Source: Paenibacillus puerhi
GTDB taxonomy: Bacteria > Bacillota > Bacilli > Paenibacillales > NBRC-103111
Length of the DNA: 64,000 bases
Assembly: GCF_009846885.1 (NCBI RefSeq)
Contig: NZ_WUWM01000013.1
Coordinates: forward strand, 118,923 to 182,922
Direction of reading: 5' to 3'
Part shown: positions 17,720 through 25,889 of the stretch, one piece after another
How positions within the stretch are numbered: position 1 is the stretch's first letter
How the letters are laid out: each line of letters starts with the position of its first letter
Made by a program: the position numbers and the translations under genes
The notes under the pieces: model-generated
Told to the model about the DNA's origin: nothing
The model's database searches: none
What the model saw: only the letters and a program-made list of their open reading frames with translations

Positions 17720-18358
17720 ATGCCGGTCATTTATATGGATCTCGACGGAACGCTTCTTGATGTGTGGCCCCGATATTATTCCGTAATGAAACAATTTGTT
17801 GAGCATCTGGAGCAACCATTTCCAAGCCTGGAGGAATATAAACAGCTCAAGCTAACTAAGATTCAAGATGCTGATATCTTGCAAACGATCTTCCAGGATG
17901 ATCCAGAGCGGATAAGCGAACTGCTGCCCAGCTATACCGTCTGGAAGCGGCGGATGCTGGAGCAGGAGGAGCTGCTGCGCTTGGACAGCCCGATTGGTTC
18001 GCTGGAAGCATTCGCGCAGAGGGCGGGACCAGCTTACAAGCTGCAGCTGATCTCCATCCGCAGAAATCCCGGCCGGGCGATGCGACAGCTGGAGCGGCTG
18101 CAGCTGATCGGATGGTTCGACCGCATCGAGTTTATTTCGCCTTCCGGCGCGAGCAATCCCAAGGGGGAGCTGATCCACGAGAGGGCAGCGCCGGATGATC
18201 TCTTTATCGGAGATAGCGAAACCGACATCGCTTGCGGGGCGGCGCTTGGGCTGAGGACGTTCCACGTCGGGACGGGGCTAAGGAGCTTTGACTATGCGAC
18301 CCGAGCGGGCAAAGCAATCCAACTGGAAACGTACGCCGATGTCTTGTCGTTTATCTAG
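17720..18358 (+). CDS. HAD-superfamily hydrolase
   Basis: The nucleophile motif DLDGT is at residues 7-11 (Asp7, Asp9), ISIRRN is the second motif, and FIGDSETDIACG is the metal-binding motif IV, with a helical cap between. The length of 212 residues fits a phosphoglycolate-phosphatase-like HAD enzyme. The ATG at 17720, 1 bp after the ATP-grasp stop and 9 nt from GAGG, is preferred to an upstream ATG-ATG at 17690. As last gene of the operon before a strong terminator, it may dephosphorylate a sugar or amino-acid intermediate of the glycan pathway, which is inference. Confidence 0.85.
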   Translation: MPVIYMDLDGTLLDVWPRYYSVMKQFVEHLEQPFPSLEEYKQLKLTKIQDADILQTIFQDDPERISELLPSYTVWKRRMLEQEELLRLDSPIGSLEAFAQRAGPAYKLQLISIRRNPGRAMRQLERLQLIGWFDRIEFISPSGASNPKGELIHERAAPDDLFIGDSETDIACGAALGLRTFHVGTGLRSFDYATRAGKAIQLETYADVLSFI

Positions 18359-18373
18359 GCCGTGGGGTAACAA

Positions 18374-18407
18374 AAAGGACTTCAAATGATGAAGTCCTTT
18401 ATTTTTT
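18374..18407. terminator. Strong rho-independent terminator ending the glycan cluster
   Basis: AAAGGACTTCA (18374-18384) pairs perfectly with TGAAGTCCTTT (18390-18400) around a 5-nt loop and runs into ATTTTTT. The A-rich left flank lets it also act for the minus-strand acetyltransferase gene. Confidence 0.9.
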
Positions 18408-18421
18408 ATAAAGGAAGAGGG

Positions 18422-19186
18422 TCATTCTTCTATACCCAGCTTTGTTAATAGGCTGTTAAATTTAGCAGGACTGATGATTTCGTGTGTAAGGAATTCGCCG
18501 TTGTAAAACAAACCAAACGTTGTCCATAGTGTTGGCGAATTCTGGGCTTCTTCTTTTGTTGTTATTTTGTAAGGGCTAAAAGGGACATTCCTGTTTGCTG
18601 CGACTTTTCTGAGCTCATCTAATATACCGACAGCAAATGGACACTGAGCGGTGTAATAGATGGATATACCTTTCTGGTCAGCAATTGTTGTCTTCACCTG
18701 TTTTTTTATTGAAGGTACGGCTGCTTGTTCATTCCACTTCCATGCTAATAACTCAAAATAAGGCGCTGCTTGGTCTACCAGCTCAAAGCCCATATGTTCA
18801 AAGAAACGTTTATCACTTAAATACGGATATTTTTTATTGCTCACAATATGTACAATCCCATCCATACCGCGCTTGATGGCATCTTCCTTACAGTGATTTA
18901 ACAATTGCTTGGCGTAGCCGTTATTTTTATACTTACCTGAAACCCATAAACAGTTGATATACAAAAAATTAGGTGCTTGAATAGGAACCCACGCCATGTC
19001 AGCTGGTAAGTATTCTATAAATACTTTTGCCCGTTCATCCAACCGATAAAAAACTAATCCTTCATCCATGCGTTCGGTCAGCCATTTCTTTTTTTCGTTT
19101 ACGGCATGTTCATATAGGTTGGCCCCCAATGCACAGCAGATGTGCTCCGTTTCGATATTACTTTTTGTTAGTTGGACAAACCCCAT
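18422..19186 (-). CDS. GNAT acetyltransferase with C-terminal YoaP-like domain
   Basis: The 254-residue protein has an N-terminal GNAT fold: LWVSGKYKNNGYAKQLLNHC is the acetyl-CoA loop and FFEHMGFELVD its usual continuation. A C-terminal domain of about 90 residues includes ISIYYTAQCPFAVGILDEL, matching the YoaP-type proteins of Bacillus. The CPFA segment looks like a single-cysteine thioredoxin-like site. The ATG at 19186 has GGGGTGGA about 5 nt upstream; the GTG 9 nt earlier overlaps that site. The gene is clearly more AT-rich than both neighbours, suggesting a different origin. Substrate unknown. Confidence 0.83.
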   Translation of the reverse strand: MGFVQLTKSNIETEHICCALGANLYEHAVNEKKKWLTERMDEGLVFYRLDERAKVFIEYLPADMAWVPIQAPNFLYINCLWVSGKYKNNGYAKQLLNHCKEDAIKRGMDGIVHIVSNKKYPYLSDKRFFEHMGFELVDQAAPYFELLAWKWNEQAAVPSIKKQVKTTIADQKGISIYYTAQCPFAVGILDELRKVAANRNVPFSPYKITTKEEAQNSPTLWTTFGLFYNGEFLTHEIISPAKFNSLLTKLGIEE

Positions 19187-19363
19187 TGATTCCACCCCAT
19201 ATTCGGAAATAGTAGAGCATCCATCTTCTTCCTTTTATTATAAAGCATTTCGCCGTCAATCTAAACTACAAACCTCCATGTAATGCTGGCATCCTTCCAT
19301 TATCATTCGAGCTGACTGCGTTAAGATAATCTTAGATCGATACAACGCATATAGAGGAGAATC

Positions 19364-21559
19364 ATGAACATGACCATTCGATATGAAGCCGAGCAAAAGT
19401 TGTTTCATCTGCAAGCAGGCGAGAGCAGCTATGTCATGCATATTCTTCCTTCCGGACATCTCGCACATGTGTATTGGGGAAGCCGGCTTCGCCATGTGAA
19501 AGCAGAGCATAGGCTGCGCCCCGTCAGCCGGGCTTTCTCGCCGAATCCCGATCCGTCGGACGAGTCCTTTTCCCTGGATACGACACCGCTGGAATATCCC
19601 GCTTATGGCAATTCGGATTTCCGGCAGCCCGCCTATCAGGTTCAGCTTAGCAACGGTTCTACCCTAACGGATCTGCGCTATGTTTCCCATTCGATTCGAC
19701 CTGGCAAGCCAAAGCTGGAAGGACTTCCTGCTACCTATGTCGAGAGTGACGAGGAAGCGGATACGCTGGAAATTCGGATGGAGGACAAGCTGTCCGGGCT
19801 GCAGGTTACGCTTAGCTACACGGCATACGCTCGGTGGAACGCAGTCACGCGCAGCGCACGGTTCGTTAATGCAGGCGAGCAGAAGCTTCGTTTGCTGCGG
19901 GCGCTGAGCATGAGCGTTGATCTGGAGCACGATCAGTTCGAGCTGCTTCACTTGTCCGGAGCGTGGGCCCGGGAAAGGTACATCGAGCGGGGTCCCTTGC
20001 GTTCCGGTACCCAATCGGTAGAGAGCAGACGCGGCGCAAGCAGCCATCAGCATAATCCTTTCGTCGCGCTGCTGGCCAGTGGGGCGGACGAGGATCATGG
20101 AGAGGTGTATGGCTTCAGTCTCGTGTACAGCGGGAATTTTACAGCGTCGGCGGAAGTGGATCAATTCCATACGACCCGTCTTTCGATGGGGATCAATCCT
20201 TTTGACTTCACCTGGGTACTGGACCCAGGCGAAGCGTTCCAGACCCCCGAGGCCGTCATGGTATATTCGTCGACTGGCTTGACAGGGATGTCACATACGT
20301 ACCATGAGCTGTACCGTACCCGGCTCTGCCGGGGGACATTCCGCGACCGGAGCCGGCCGGTGCTGATCAATAACTGGGAGGCGACCTACTTTAACTTTAC
20401 AGCGGATAAGATTGAGGAGATTGCGGCAGCGGGCGCGGAGCTCGGCATTGAGCTGTTCGTGCTGGATGACGGCTGGTTCGGCAAGCGGGATGATGATAGC
20501 ACTTCGCTAGGGGATTGGACCGTGGACCGCCGCAAGCTCCCTCATGGGCTGGAGGATCTGGCAGAGCGCGTTACGCGCCGAGGGATGCAGTTCGGACTTT
20601 GGTTCGAGCCGGAGATGATCTCGCCGGACAGCGACCTGTACCGTGAACACCCGGACTGGTGTCTCCATGTGCCGGATCGTCCTCGAACCGTAGCACGCCA
20701 TCAGCTTGTTCTTGATCTTTCCCGTCAAGAGGTGTGCGACTATCTCGTAGAAACGGTCTCCCGCGTTCTGGCCAGCGCGCCCATCGCCTATGTCAAATGG
20801 GATATGAACCGCCATATGACGGAGGTCGGATCAGCGAGGCTTGAGCCGAGGCGTCAAAGAGAGACGGCGCATCGCTATATGCTCGGACTCTACGATGTGA
20901 TGGAGCGGATTACTGCTTCCTTCCCTAACGTCCTGTTCGAAAGCTGCTCGGGAGGCGGCGGGCGGTTCGATCCGGGCATCCTGCACTACATGCCCCAAAC
21001 CTGGACAAGCGACAATACGGATGCGGTTTCCCGCTTAAAGATTCAATATGGCACAAGTCTGGTCTATCCGGTCAGCGCGATGGGCGCCCATGTGTCTGCC
21101 GTGCCTAATCATCAGCTGCACCGGACGACCTCTCTCCAGATGCGTGGCGATGTCGCGATGAGCGGAAACTTCGGGTATGAGCTGGATCTGACAACCTTCT
21201 CAACCGAAGAGCGGGAGCTCGCCAAGCGCCAGGTTGCGGACTACAAAGAGCTTCGGGAGTTTGTTCAATACGGTCGTTTTTACCGGTTGATCAGCCCGTT
21301 CGAAGGCCAGGATACAGCTTGGATGTTTGTTTCTCCGGATCAAAGCGAGGTGCTCGCCTGCTCCTTCCGGGTGCTGGCCGAGCCTAACGCGCCTCTGCAG
21401 AGACTGAGACTGAAGGGATTGAACCCTAGCCTGGACTACCGCGAGGTGGATACGGGAGAGGTATATGGCGGCGACGAGCTGATGCATGCCGGGATCAGTC
21501 TGCCCCGGGCGAAGGGAGATTTCCAAAGCTGCCTGTTCAGCTTCCGGGCGGTGGTGTAG
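19364..21559 (+). CDS. Alpha-galactosidase, GH36
   Basis: The 731-residue enzyme has the GH36 layout: an N-terminal beta-supersandwich, a TIM barrel with NNWEATYFNF and LDDGWFGKRDDD, nucleophile Asp480 in KWDMNRH, acid/base Asp550 in WTSDNTD, and a C-terminal beta domain. These spacings are close to those of Geobacillus AgaA. It removes alpha-1,6-galactose from raffinose-family sugars or galactomannan. No signal peptide is seen, so it is cytoplasmic and acts on imported oligosaccharides. GAGGAGA lies just before the ATG. No transporter is adjacent. Confidence 0.95.
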   Translation: MNMTIRYEAEQKLFHLQAGESSYVMHILPSGHLAHVYWGSRLRHVKAEHRLRPVSRAFSPNPDPSDESFSLDTTPLEYPAYGNSDFRQPAYQVQLSNGSTLTDLRYVSHSIRPGKPKLEGLPATYVESDEEADTLEIRMEDKLSGLQVTLSYTAYARWNAVTRSARFVNAGEQKLRLLRALSMSVDLEHDQFELLHLSGAWARERYIERGPLRSGTQSVESRRGASSHQHNPFVALLASGADEDHGEVYGFSLVYSGNFTASAEVDQFHTTRLSMGINPFDFTWVLDPGEAFQTPEAVMVYSSTGLTGMSHTYHELYRTRLCRGTFRDRSRPVLINNWEATYFNFTADKIEEIAAAGAELGIELFVLDDGWFGKRDDDSTSLGDWTVDRRKLPHGLEDLAERVTRRGMQFGLWFEPEMISPDSDLYREHPDWCLHVPDRPRTVARHQLVLDLSRQEVCDYLVETVSRVLASAPIAYVKWDMNRHMTEVGSARLEPRRQRETAHRYMLGLYDVMERITASFPNVLFESCSGGGGRFDPGILHYMPQTWTSDNTDAVSRLKIQYGTSLVYPVSAMGAHVSAVPNHQLHRTTSLQMRGDVAMSGNFGYELDLTTFSTEERELAKRQVADYKELREFVQYGRFYRLISPFEGQDTAWMFVSPDQSEVLACSFRVLAEPNAPLQRLRLKGLNPSLDYREVDTGEVYGGDELMHAGISLPRAKGDFQSCLFSFRAVV

Positions 21560-21576
21560 TTTAAACCAAGTAGCCG

Positions 21577-21619
21577 AAAGCTATGGTTCCTGCTATTGGC
21601 AGAAAATCATGGCTTTTTT
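21577..21619 (+). terminator. Terminator after the alpha-galactosidase gene
   Basis: AAAGCTATG (21577) pairs with CATGGCTTT (21608) with one G-U pair, followed by a T run. Confidence 0.6.
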
Positions 21620-21670
21620 GGCGCGCAGAAAAGCGGAATGAAAAGTTCTCTTTTAATCCGACTAAACCGA

Positions 21671-21698
21671 TTGACATTTAATATATTTCGGTTAGAAT
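21671..21698 (+). promoter_or_regulatory. Sigma-A-type promoter for the DUF2325 gene
   Basis: TTGACA (21671-21676), 16 nt, then TAGAAT (21693-21698), about 70 bp before the start codon. Confidence 0.65.
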
Positions 21699-21767
21699 AA
21701 AGATAACTAACAGACGAACGAAGCTTAGAGAACTAGGGGAGCCTAGAGTGCTCAGAGGGAGGATGCC

Positions 21768-22064
21768 ATGAAAACCGTAGCGATCATCGGAGGCAGTCAG
21801 ACGGAAACGTTCAAGAAGCTTGGAGAGAAACGCGGATTAATCGTTGAGCACCATAGCGGGAAAACAGGTGGAGGCCCGATCGAAAACTATTTCCTCAGCA
21901 TCATTAATAAGGCCGATGTGATTATCATCTTAAGAGGCGCTATCAAACACACTTCGATGTGGGCTGTGAGAGAGCTCGCCGAGAAGAAGGGTAAGAAAAT
22001 CGACTATCACGATGGGTTCGGAGCGTCGGGTGCGTTGGAAAAGGCTCTCCAGCTTGTAGGATGA
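21768..22064 (+). CDS. DUF2325 family protein
   Basis: This 98-residue protein has the DUF2325 pattern: KTVAIIGGSQ at the N-terminus, a middle segment HHSGKTGGG, and NKADVIIILRGAIKHTSMWAVRELA. The family is widespread in Firmicutes and has a Rossmann-like appearance; its role is not established. It is monocistronic with its own promoter, preceded by GAGGGAGG about 8 nt from the ATG. CAAGCAGCC/GGCTGCTTG 27 bp downstream may form a hairpin (22091-22125), though without a clean T run. Confidence 0.85.
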   Translation: MKTVAIIGGSQTETFKKLGEKRGLIVEHHSGKTGGGPIENYFLSIINKADVIIILRGAIKHTSMWAVRELAEKKGKKIDYHDGFGASGALEKALQLVG

Positions 22065-22241
22065 TGACAATGAAGAGACGTACCGGTTAGCAAGCAGCCA
22101 CGATCCTTCGGGAAAGGGCTGCTTGTTGTGGTTTAGGGAGATGAAGACAAAAGGGCATTCGTTGGTGAGAAGCGGGGTGCATGGTATACTGAGAGGGAAG
22201 TCATGCATGACGATGAGAAACCGGCCTGGGAGGTATGGTAG

Positions 22242-23024
22242 ATGGAGTTGGGGTTGCAGAACAAGAGGGCGATTGTAACAGGAGGCAGTAAAGGAATCGG
22301 ACTGGCCACAGCCCGGACGTTAGCCTCCGAGGGCGCCAGGGTAGCTATAGTGGCGCGCGACGAGGAAGGTTTGAAGCAGGCTGCCGGTCTGATCCGGGAA
22401 CAAACCGGACAAGAGCCGGTCTGGATTTCCGCGGATGTTTCCGTGGAAGAGGACGTCAACCGTGCGGTCGCGGAAGCGGTGGAGCGATTGGGCGGTTTGG
22501 ATATCCTCGTGAATAATGCGGGAACGTCGGCTGCGCGTCCTTTTCCCGAGGTGACGACGGAGGCTTGGACGGCGGACCTGGACCTGAAGCTGTTCGGAGC
22601 CGTTCACTTCGCAAGGGCTGCCCTTCCGCATATGCGGGAAGCCGGTGGCGGAGCGATCGTAAATGTGACGGCCGTCGGCGGCAAGACGCCGGGCGCTTCG
22701 TCGCTCCCGACCTCGGTCAGCCGGGCGGCGGGGCTTGCTTTGACCAAGGCGATGAGCAAGGACCTGGCAGCGGACAACATTCGAGTGAACGCGGTATGCA
22801 TCGGTCTTATCCGCAGCGCTCAGATCGAACGGAAGTGGAAGTCGAAGGCGCCGGAGCAATCCTGGGAACAATTTTCCCGCGATCCAGGACATCAAATTCC
22901 GCTTGGACGCATCGGTGAAGCGCAGGAAGCTGCCAATGTCATCACCTTCCTTGTCTCTGGAGCCGCCTCTTTCGTAACGGGCACCTCCGTTAATATCGAC
23001 GGCGGGATAGCTGCCGTCCTGTAA
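22242..23024 (+). CDS. Short-chain dehydrogenase/reductase-like protein lacking the catalytic Tyr-Lys
   Basis: The 260-residue chain has the SDR cofactor site (VTGGSKGIG, residues about 13-21), the NNAG motif, and the C-terminal TGTSVNIDGG. The usual YxxxK is instead Thr157-S-V-S-Arg161, and the catalytic serine strand reads VNVTAVGG, so none of the three standard catalytic residues is in place. It may bind NADP without the normal chemistry or use other residues. GGGAGGT lies 8 nt before the ATG. A terminator follows. Family sure, activity doubtful. Confidence 0.85.
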   Translation: MELGLQNKRAIVTGGSKGIGLATARTLASEGARVAIVARDEEGLKQAAGLIREQTGQEPVWISADVSVEEDVNRAVAEAVERLGGLDILVNNAGTSAARPFPEVTTEAWTADLDLKLFGAVHFARAALPHMREAGGGAIVNVTAVGGKTPGASSLPTSVSRAAGLALTKAMSKDLAADNIRVNAVCIGLIRSAQIERKWKSKAPEQSWEQFSRDPGHQIPLGRIGEAQEAANVITFLVSGAASFVTGTSVNIDGGIAAVL

Positions 23025-23090
23025 GGCGGCATCTCTAATGTCCCGCGTTAGGCGAGCAGACAACAACTAATCTTGAGAGTAGGCTGAGAA

Positions 23091-23124
23091 ACCGGTACTT
23101 GCCAGGAGGCTTCCGGTTTTTTTT
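23091..23124 (+). terminator. Terminator after the atypical SDR gene
   Basis: ACCGG (23091) pairs with CCGGT (23113), with inner GCC/GGC around AGGA, followed by eight T. Confidence 0.75.
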
Positions 23125-23275
23125 CATTTTCTTTGTCAACGAAGGCTAGCGATCAAGGATGGACATGTGGAGAAGAGAACTGAACAACGTAATATATGTT
23201 TACAGTAATTTAGTTATAATTAAGTTGAATCGGTATTTAGATGTGGGGCTTTGCCCAATTGTGGGATGAAATTGT

Positions 23276-23341
23276 TTGACTATTAGCATGATACTTGATA
23301 CGATTTGCTTACCATGCTCGATTGTAACTAAACAGTTTAGT
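23276..23341 (+). promoter_or_regulatory. Promoter and palindromic operator upstream of the DUF5605-type glycosidase
   Basis: TTGACT (23276-23281), 17 nt, TACGAT (23299-23304) is a good sigma-A promoter. ACTAAACAGTTTAGT (23327-23341) is a 15-bp palindrome with one central base, just downstream of the expected transcription start, the usual place for a repressor operator controlling a sugar-utilisation gene. The rest of this 350-bp gap is AT-rich and shows no gene. Confidence 0.6.
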
Positions 23342-23377
23342 AGATAACGTTGTAAGTATGAAAGGAGCAGATCACAC

Positions 23378-25117
23378 ATGGCATTTACAGAACAGACTAA
23401 AATCGGCTTTATCTGGGCAAATCCCGACGCCCGAGCGGTACTGCTCAAGCATGTTCCCGACCTCGCTCAATCTCCTTATTTATCCTTCATCAAAATGCGG
23501 ACACTGCCGCAGCTCGCGGCAGCGAACCAATCCTTCACCTGGACCCCGGAGCAGTTAAGGGACCTGCTGGAGGAATTATCGCGAATCCCGGACAAGCCGG
23601 TTCAAGAAGAAGACAATATTCCCGCGAAGGACTACGAGGGTCCGTCAGTGGCTATCGGCTCCGCCAAAACCAGCGGGCCGGAGCGGACAGAGCGCTGGGG
23701 GATCTTCGAGCTGGAGCTTCAGGGCCCGTCCCATGGCAATCCTTTCACTGACGTAGCCTTGCATGCGGAGTTCCGGCATGCCGGACGATCCGTTACGGCT
23801 CACGGCTTCTACGATGGCGACGGCCTATACCGCATCCGGTTCATGCCGGATACTGAGGGCGAATGGGCATTCACGACGCATAGCACCGCCCGTTCGTTAA
23901 GCGGTATAGAGGGGCGTTTTACGTGTACGGCGCCGGCTCCGGACAATCATGGACCGGTTCGAGTAAAGAATAAGTTTCACTTTGCTTACGAGGACGGCAC
24001 GGCATATCTGCCTATCGGCACGACCTGTTACGTATGGACGCATCAGGAAGAAGCGCTCGAGGAACAGACGCTCGATACGCTCCGGACCTCACCCTTCAAC
24101 AAGCTTCGGATGTGCGTCTTTCCTAAATATTATCAATTCAATGCCAATGAACCGCTCTTTTATCCATATGAAGGCTCAATGGAGCAAGGTTGGGACTATA
24201 CCCGCTTCAATCCTGCATTCTTCCGGCATCTGGAGCGACGCATCGCCGATCTGCTGGACCTGGGCATCGAGGCAGATCTGATCCTGTTCCACGCCTACGA
24301 CCGTTGGGGCTTCTCGGAGATGGGCCGGGCTGCGGACGATCGTTACTTGCGATATTTGACGGCGCGGCTGTCCGCGTACCGGAATGTTTGGTGGTCGCTG
24401 GCGAACGAGTACGATCTGATGTGGGCCAAGCAGCCGGAGGACTGGGAGCGCTTCGCGCGGATCGTCACCGAGCATGATCCTTATGGAAGGCTGATCTCGA
24501 TACATAACTGCTTCACCTTCTACGATTACAGCCGCCCGTGGATTACCCATTGCAGTATTCAGAGAATCGACGTTTATAAAACGGCAGAGTACACCAATGA
24601 ATGGCGGGAGCAGTGGCAGAAGCCCATCGTCATCGACGAATGCGCGTATGAGGGCGATATTGACTTGGGCTGGGGCAATATCAGCGGGCAGGAGATGACC
24701 CGCCGCTTCTGGGAGGGCGCAGTGCGCGGCGGTTATGTCGGACATGGGGAAACTTATTTGCATCCCGACGACATTCTGTGGTGGTCCAAGGGCGGCAAAC
24801 TGCATGGCACAAGCCCCGAGCGGATCGCTTTTCTGCGTACGATAATGGAGGAGGGACCCCGGGAAGGCTTGAATCCGCTCAAGTCGGAATGGGATGCTCC
24901 ATCAGCCGGTATCCCGGACGAGTATTATTTGTTCTATTACGGCTTTAATCTGCCGAGCTACCGGATCTACAGCATGAAGCCGGGCATCCGGTACAGCGTG
25001 GAGATCATCGATACATGGGAGATGACCGTGGAGAAGCTCGAGGGTACCTATGAAGGATCGTTCCGTATCGAACTGCCTGGCAAGCCTTATATAGCGGTAC
25101 GTCTGGTCAAAGCCTAG
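23378..25117 (+). CDS. Glycoside-hydrolase-like TIM-barrel protein with DUF5060 and DUF5605-type domains
   Basis: The 579-residue protein has an N-terminal helical segment, then a DUF5060 beta-sandwich (RWGIFELELQGPS, about residues 105-190), a TIM barrel and a C-terminal beta domain of DUF5605 type (YYLFYYGFNLPSYRIY). Two glutamates sit where retaining clan A glycosidases carry acid/base and nucleophile: Glu344 in SLANEYD and Glu421 in VIDECAYEG. No signal peptide is visible, so it probably acts in the cytoplasm on imported plant oligosaccharides. Its own promoter and palindromic operator suggest substrate induction. The substrate is unassigned. Confidence 0.85.
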   Translation: MAFTEQTKIGFIWANPDARAVLLKHVPDLAQSPYLSFIKMRTLPQLAAANQSFTWTPEQLRDLLEELSRIPDKPVQEEDNIPAKDYEGPSVAIGSAKTSGPERTERWGIFELELQGPSHGNPFTDVALHAEFRHAGRSVTAHGFYDGDGLYRIRFMPDTEGEWAFTTHSTARSLSGIEGRFTCTAPAPDNHGPVRVKNKFHFAYEDGTAYLPIGTTCYVWTHQEEALEEQTLDTLRTSPFNKLRMCVFPKYYQFNANEPLFYPYEGSMEQGWDYTRFNPAFFRHLERRIADLLDLGIEADLILFHAYDRWGFSEMGRAADDRYLRYLTARLSAYRNVWWSLANEYDLMWAKQPEDWERFARIVTEHDPYGRLISIHNCFTFYDYSRPWITHCSIQRIDVYKTAEYTNEWREQWQKPIVIDECAYEGDIDLGWGNISGQEMTRRFWEGAVRGGYVGHGETYLHPDDILWWSKGGKLHGTSPERIAFLRTIMEEGPREGLNPLKSEWDAPSAGIPDEYYLFYYGFNLPSYRIYSMKPGIRYSVEIIDTWEMTVEKLEGTYEGSFRIELPGKPYIAVRLVKA

Positions 25118-25231
25118 AGCCCGTGGCTGATAACCAAGCCGCATATCGCTTGTACAGCCTGGGGCCGCGATTTAGGAACAGCATGGAGACTCGCATCGCT
25201 CGCATCTGAACCATTTCACATGGTTGATAAA

Positions 25232-25270
25232 GGGAGGCAGACAGCCTATAAGTGCCTGCCTTCTTTCTTT
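25232..25270. terminator. Terminator between the glycosidase gene and the small membrane-protein gene
   Basis: GGAGGCAG (25233-25240) pairs with CTGCCTTC (25256-25263), followed on the + strand by TTTCTTTTTT. It can also serve the minus-strand small gene. Confidence 0.65.
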
Positions 25271-25279
25271 TTTCATTCA

Positions 25280-25534
25280 CTACTTCGATTTTTGTTTATG
25301 AGATCTTGTTCCAATCCCAATTAATGCAATTGATAGTAGGAAGATTGGAATTCCTGCGTTAAGTTTCCCATGAAAAGTAGAACTTGCAGCTGCAATTATG
25401 AAAAGGAAGGTTATACCTATTAATGCCAAGTCAGCTTTCTTTGGATAATTTCTTAACAAGAGCTTTACACCACTTATGATAATGAATGCAGAGACTACAA
25501 GAAATCCGATGATTAGCGCTGTCGTTACTAATAT
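25280..25534 (-). CDS. Small AT-rich membrane protein with apparent AUA start
   Basis: An open frame runs on the minus strand from a stop at 25553-25555 to TAG at 25280. Starting at ATA (25534-25532) it gives 84 residues with two to three hydrophobic segments: TTALIIGFLVVSAFIIISG, LALIGITFLFIIAAA and IPIFLLSIALIGIG, ending in a basic tail (RSHKQKSK). AAAGGAGGG lies 8 nt before the ATA, and a near-consensus promoter lies just upstream. No ATG, GTG or TTG precedes the membrane segments in frame. The ATG that directly follows the ribosome site is in another frame and is immediately closed by TAA. Either AUA is used or the start codon is mutated. I do not recognise the family. Confidence 0.6.
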   Translation of the reverse strand: MLVTTALIIGFLVVSAFIIISGVKLLLRNYPKKADLALIGITFLFIIAAASSTFHGKLNAGIPIFLLSIALIGIGTRSHKQKSK

Positions 25535-25556
25535 GTTACATCCCTCCTTTATTTAC

Positions 25557-25585
25557 ATTATATTGAATTAAATCATTATTGTCAC
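25557..25585 (-). promoter_or_regulatory. Sigma-A promoter for the small membrane-protein gene
   Basis: On the minus strand GTGACA (25585-25580), a 17-nt spacer and a perfect TATAAT (25562-25557). The transcript should start near 25550, at the first base of the ribosome site, giving an extremely short leader. Confidence 0.7.
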
Positions 25586-25889
25586 TTGCAGAACCAGTAT
25601 CGGGGAGCGAGCTTGGATAGAGAACCTTGGATTACAGGGAATTCTGCCAAGTTCCCTTTGCATAGAAAAATTCGATGATAGCATCAAATATTTCAATCCA
25701 TTGTTGATGGATTCGGTATAAAATGATACATTAAGTGAGACATCTAAAACCAACTATACATATGTGATTAATGCAAATACTTGTTTTACGCTTAAGGCTG
25801 ATTGGACTACCAAAAGCCGCTGTTAGATAAACGCAGCGGCTCTTTGGCGTTCTCCGCCTATCTTACATATGCCTGGAGGAATGGATGCC
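25586..25889. other. AT-rich non-coding gap before the amino-acid importer
   Basis: No supported gene. AGCCGCTG (25815-25822) and CAGCGGCT (25834-25841) form a perfect 8-bp stem about 50 bp before the importer start. It lacks a good T run and could be an attenuator or mRNA 5' hairpin. Confidence 0.4.

Noticed and set aside
25568..25753. 61-codon minus-strand frame
   Set aside because: No ribosome site, no domain, and its 3' end overlaps the promoter of the small membrane-protein gene.
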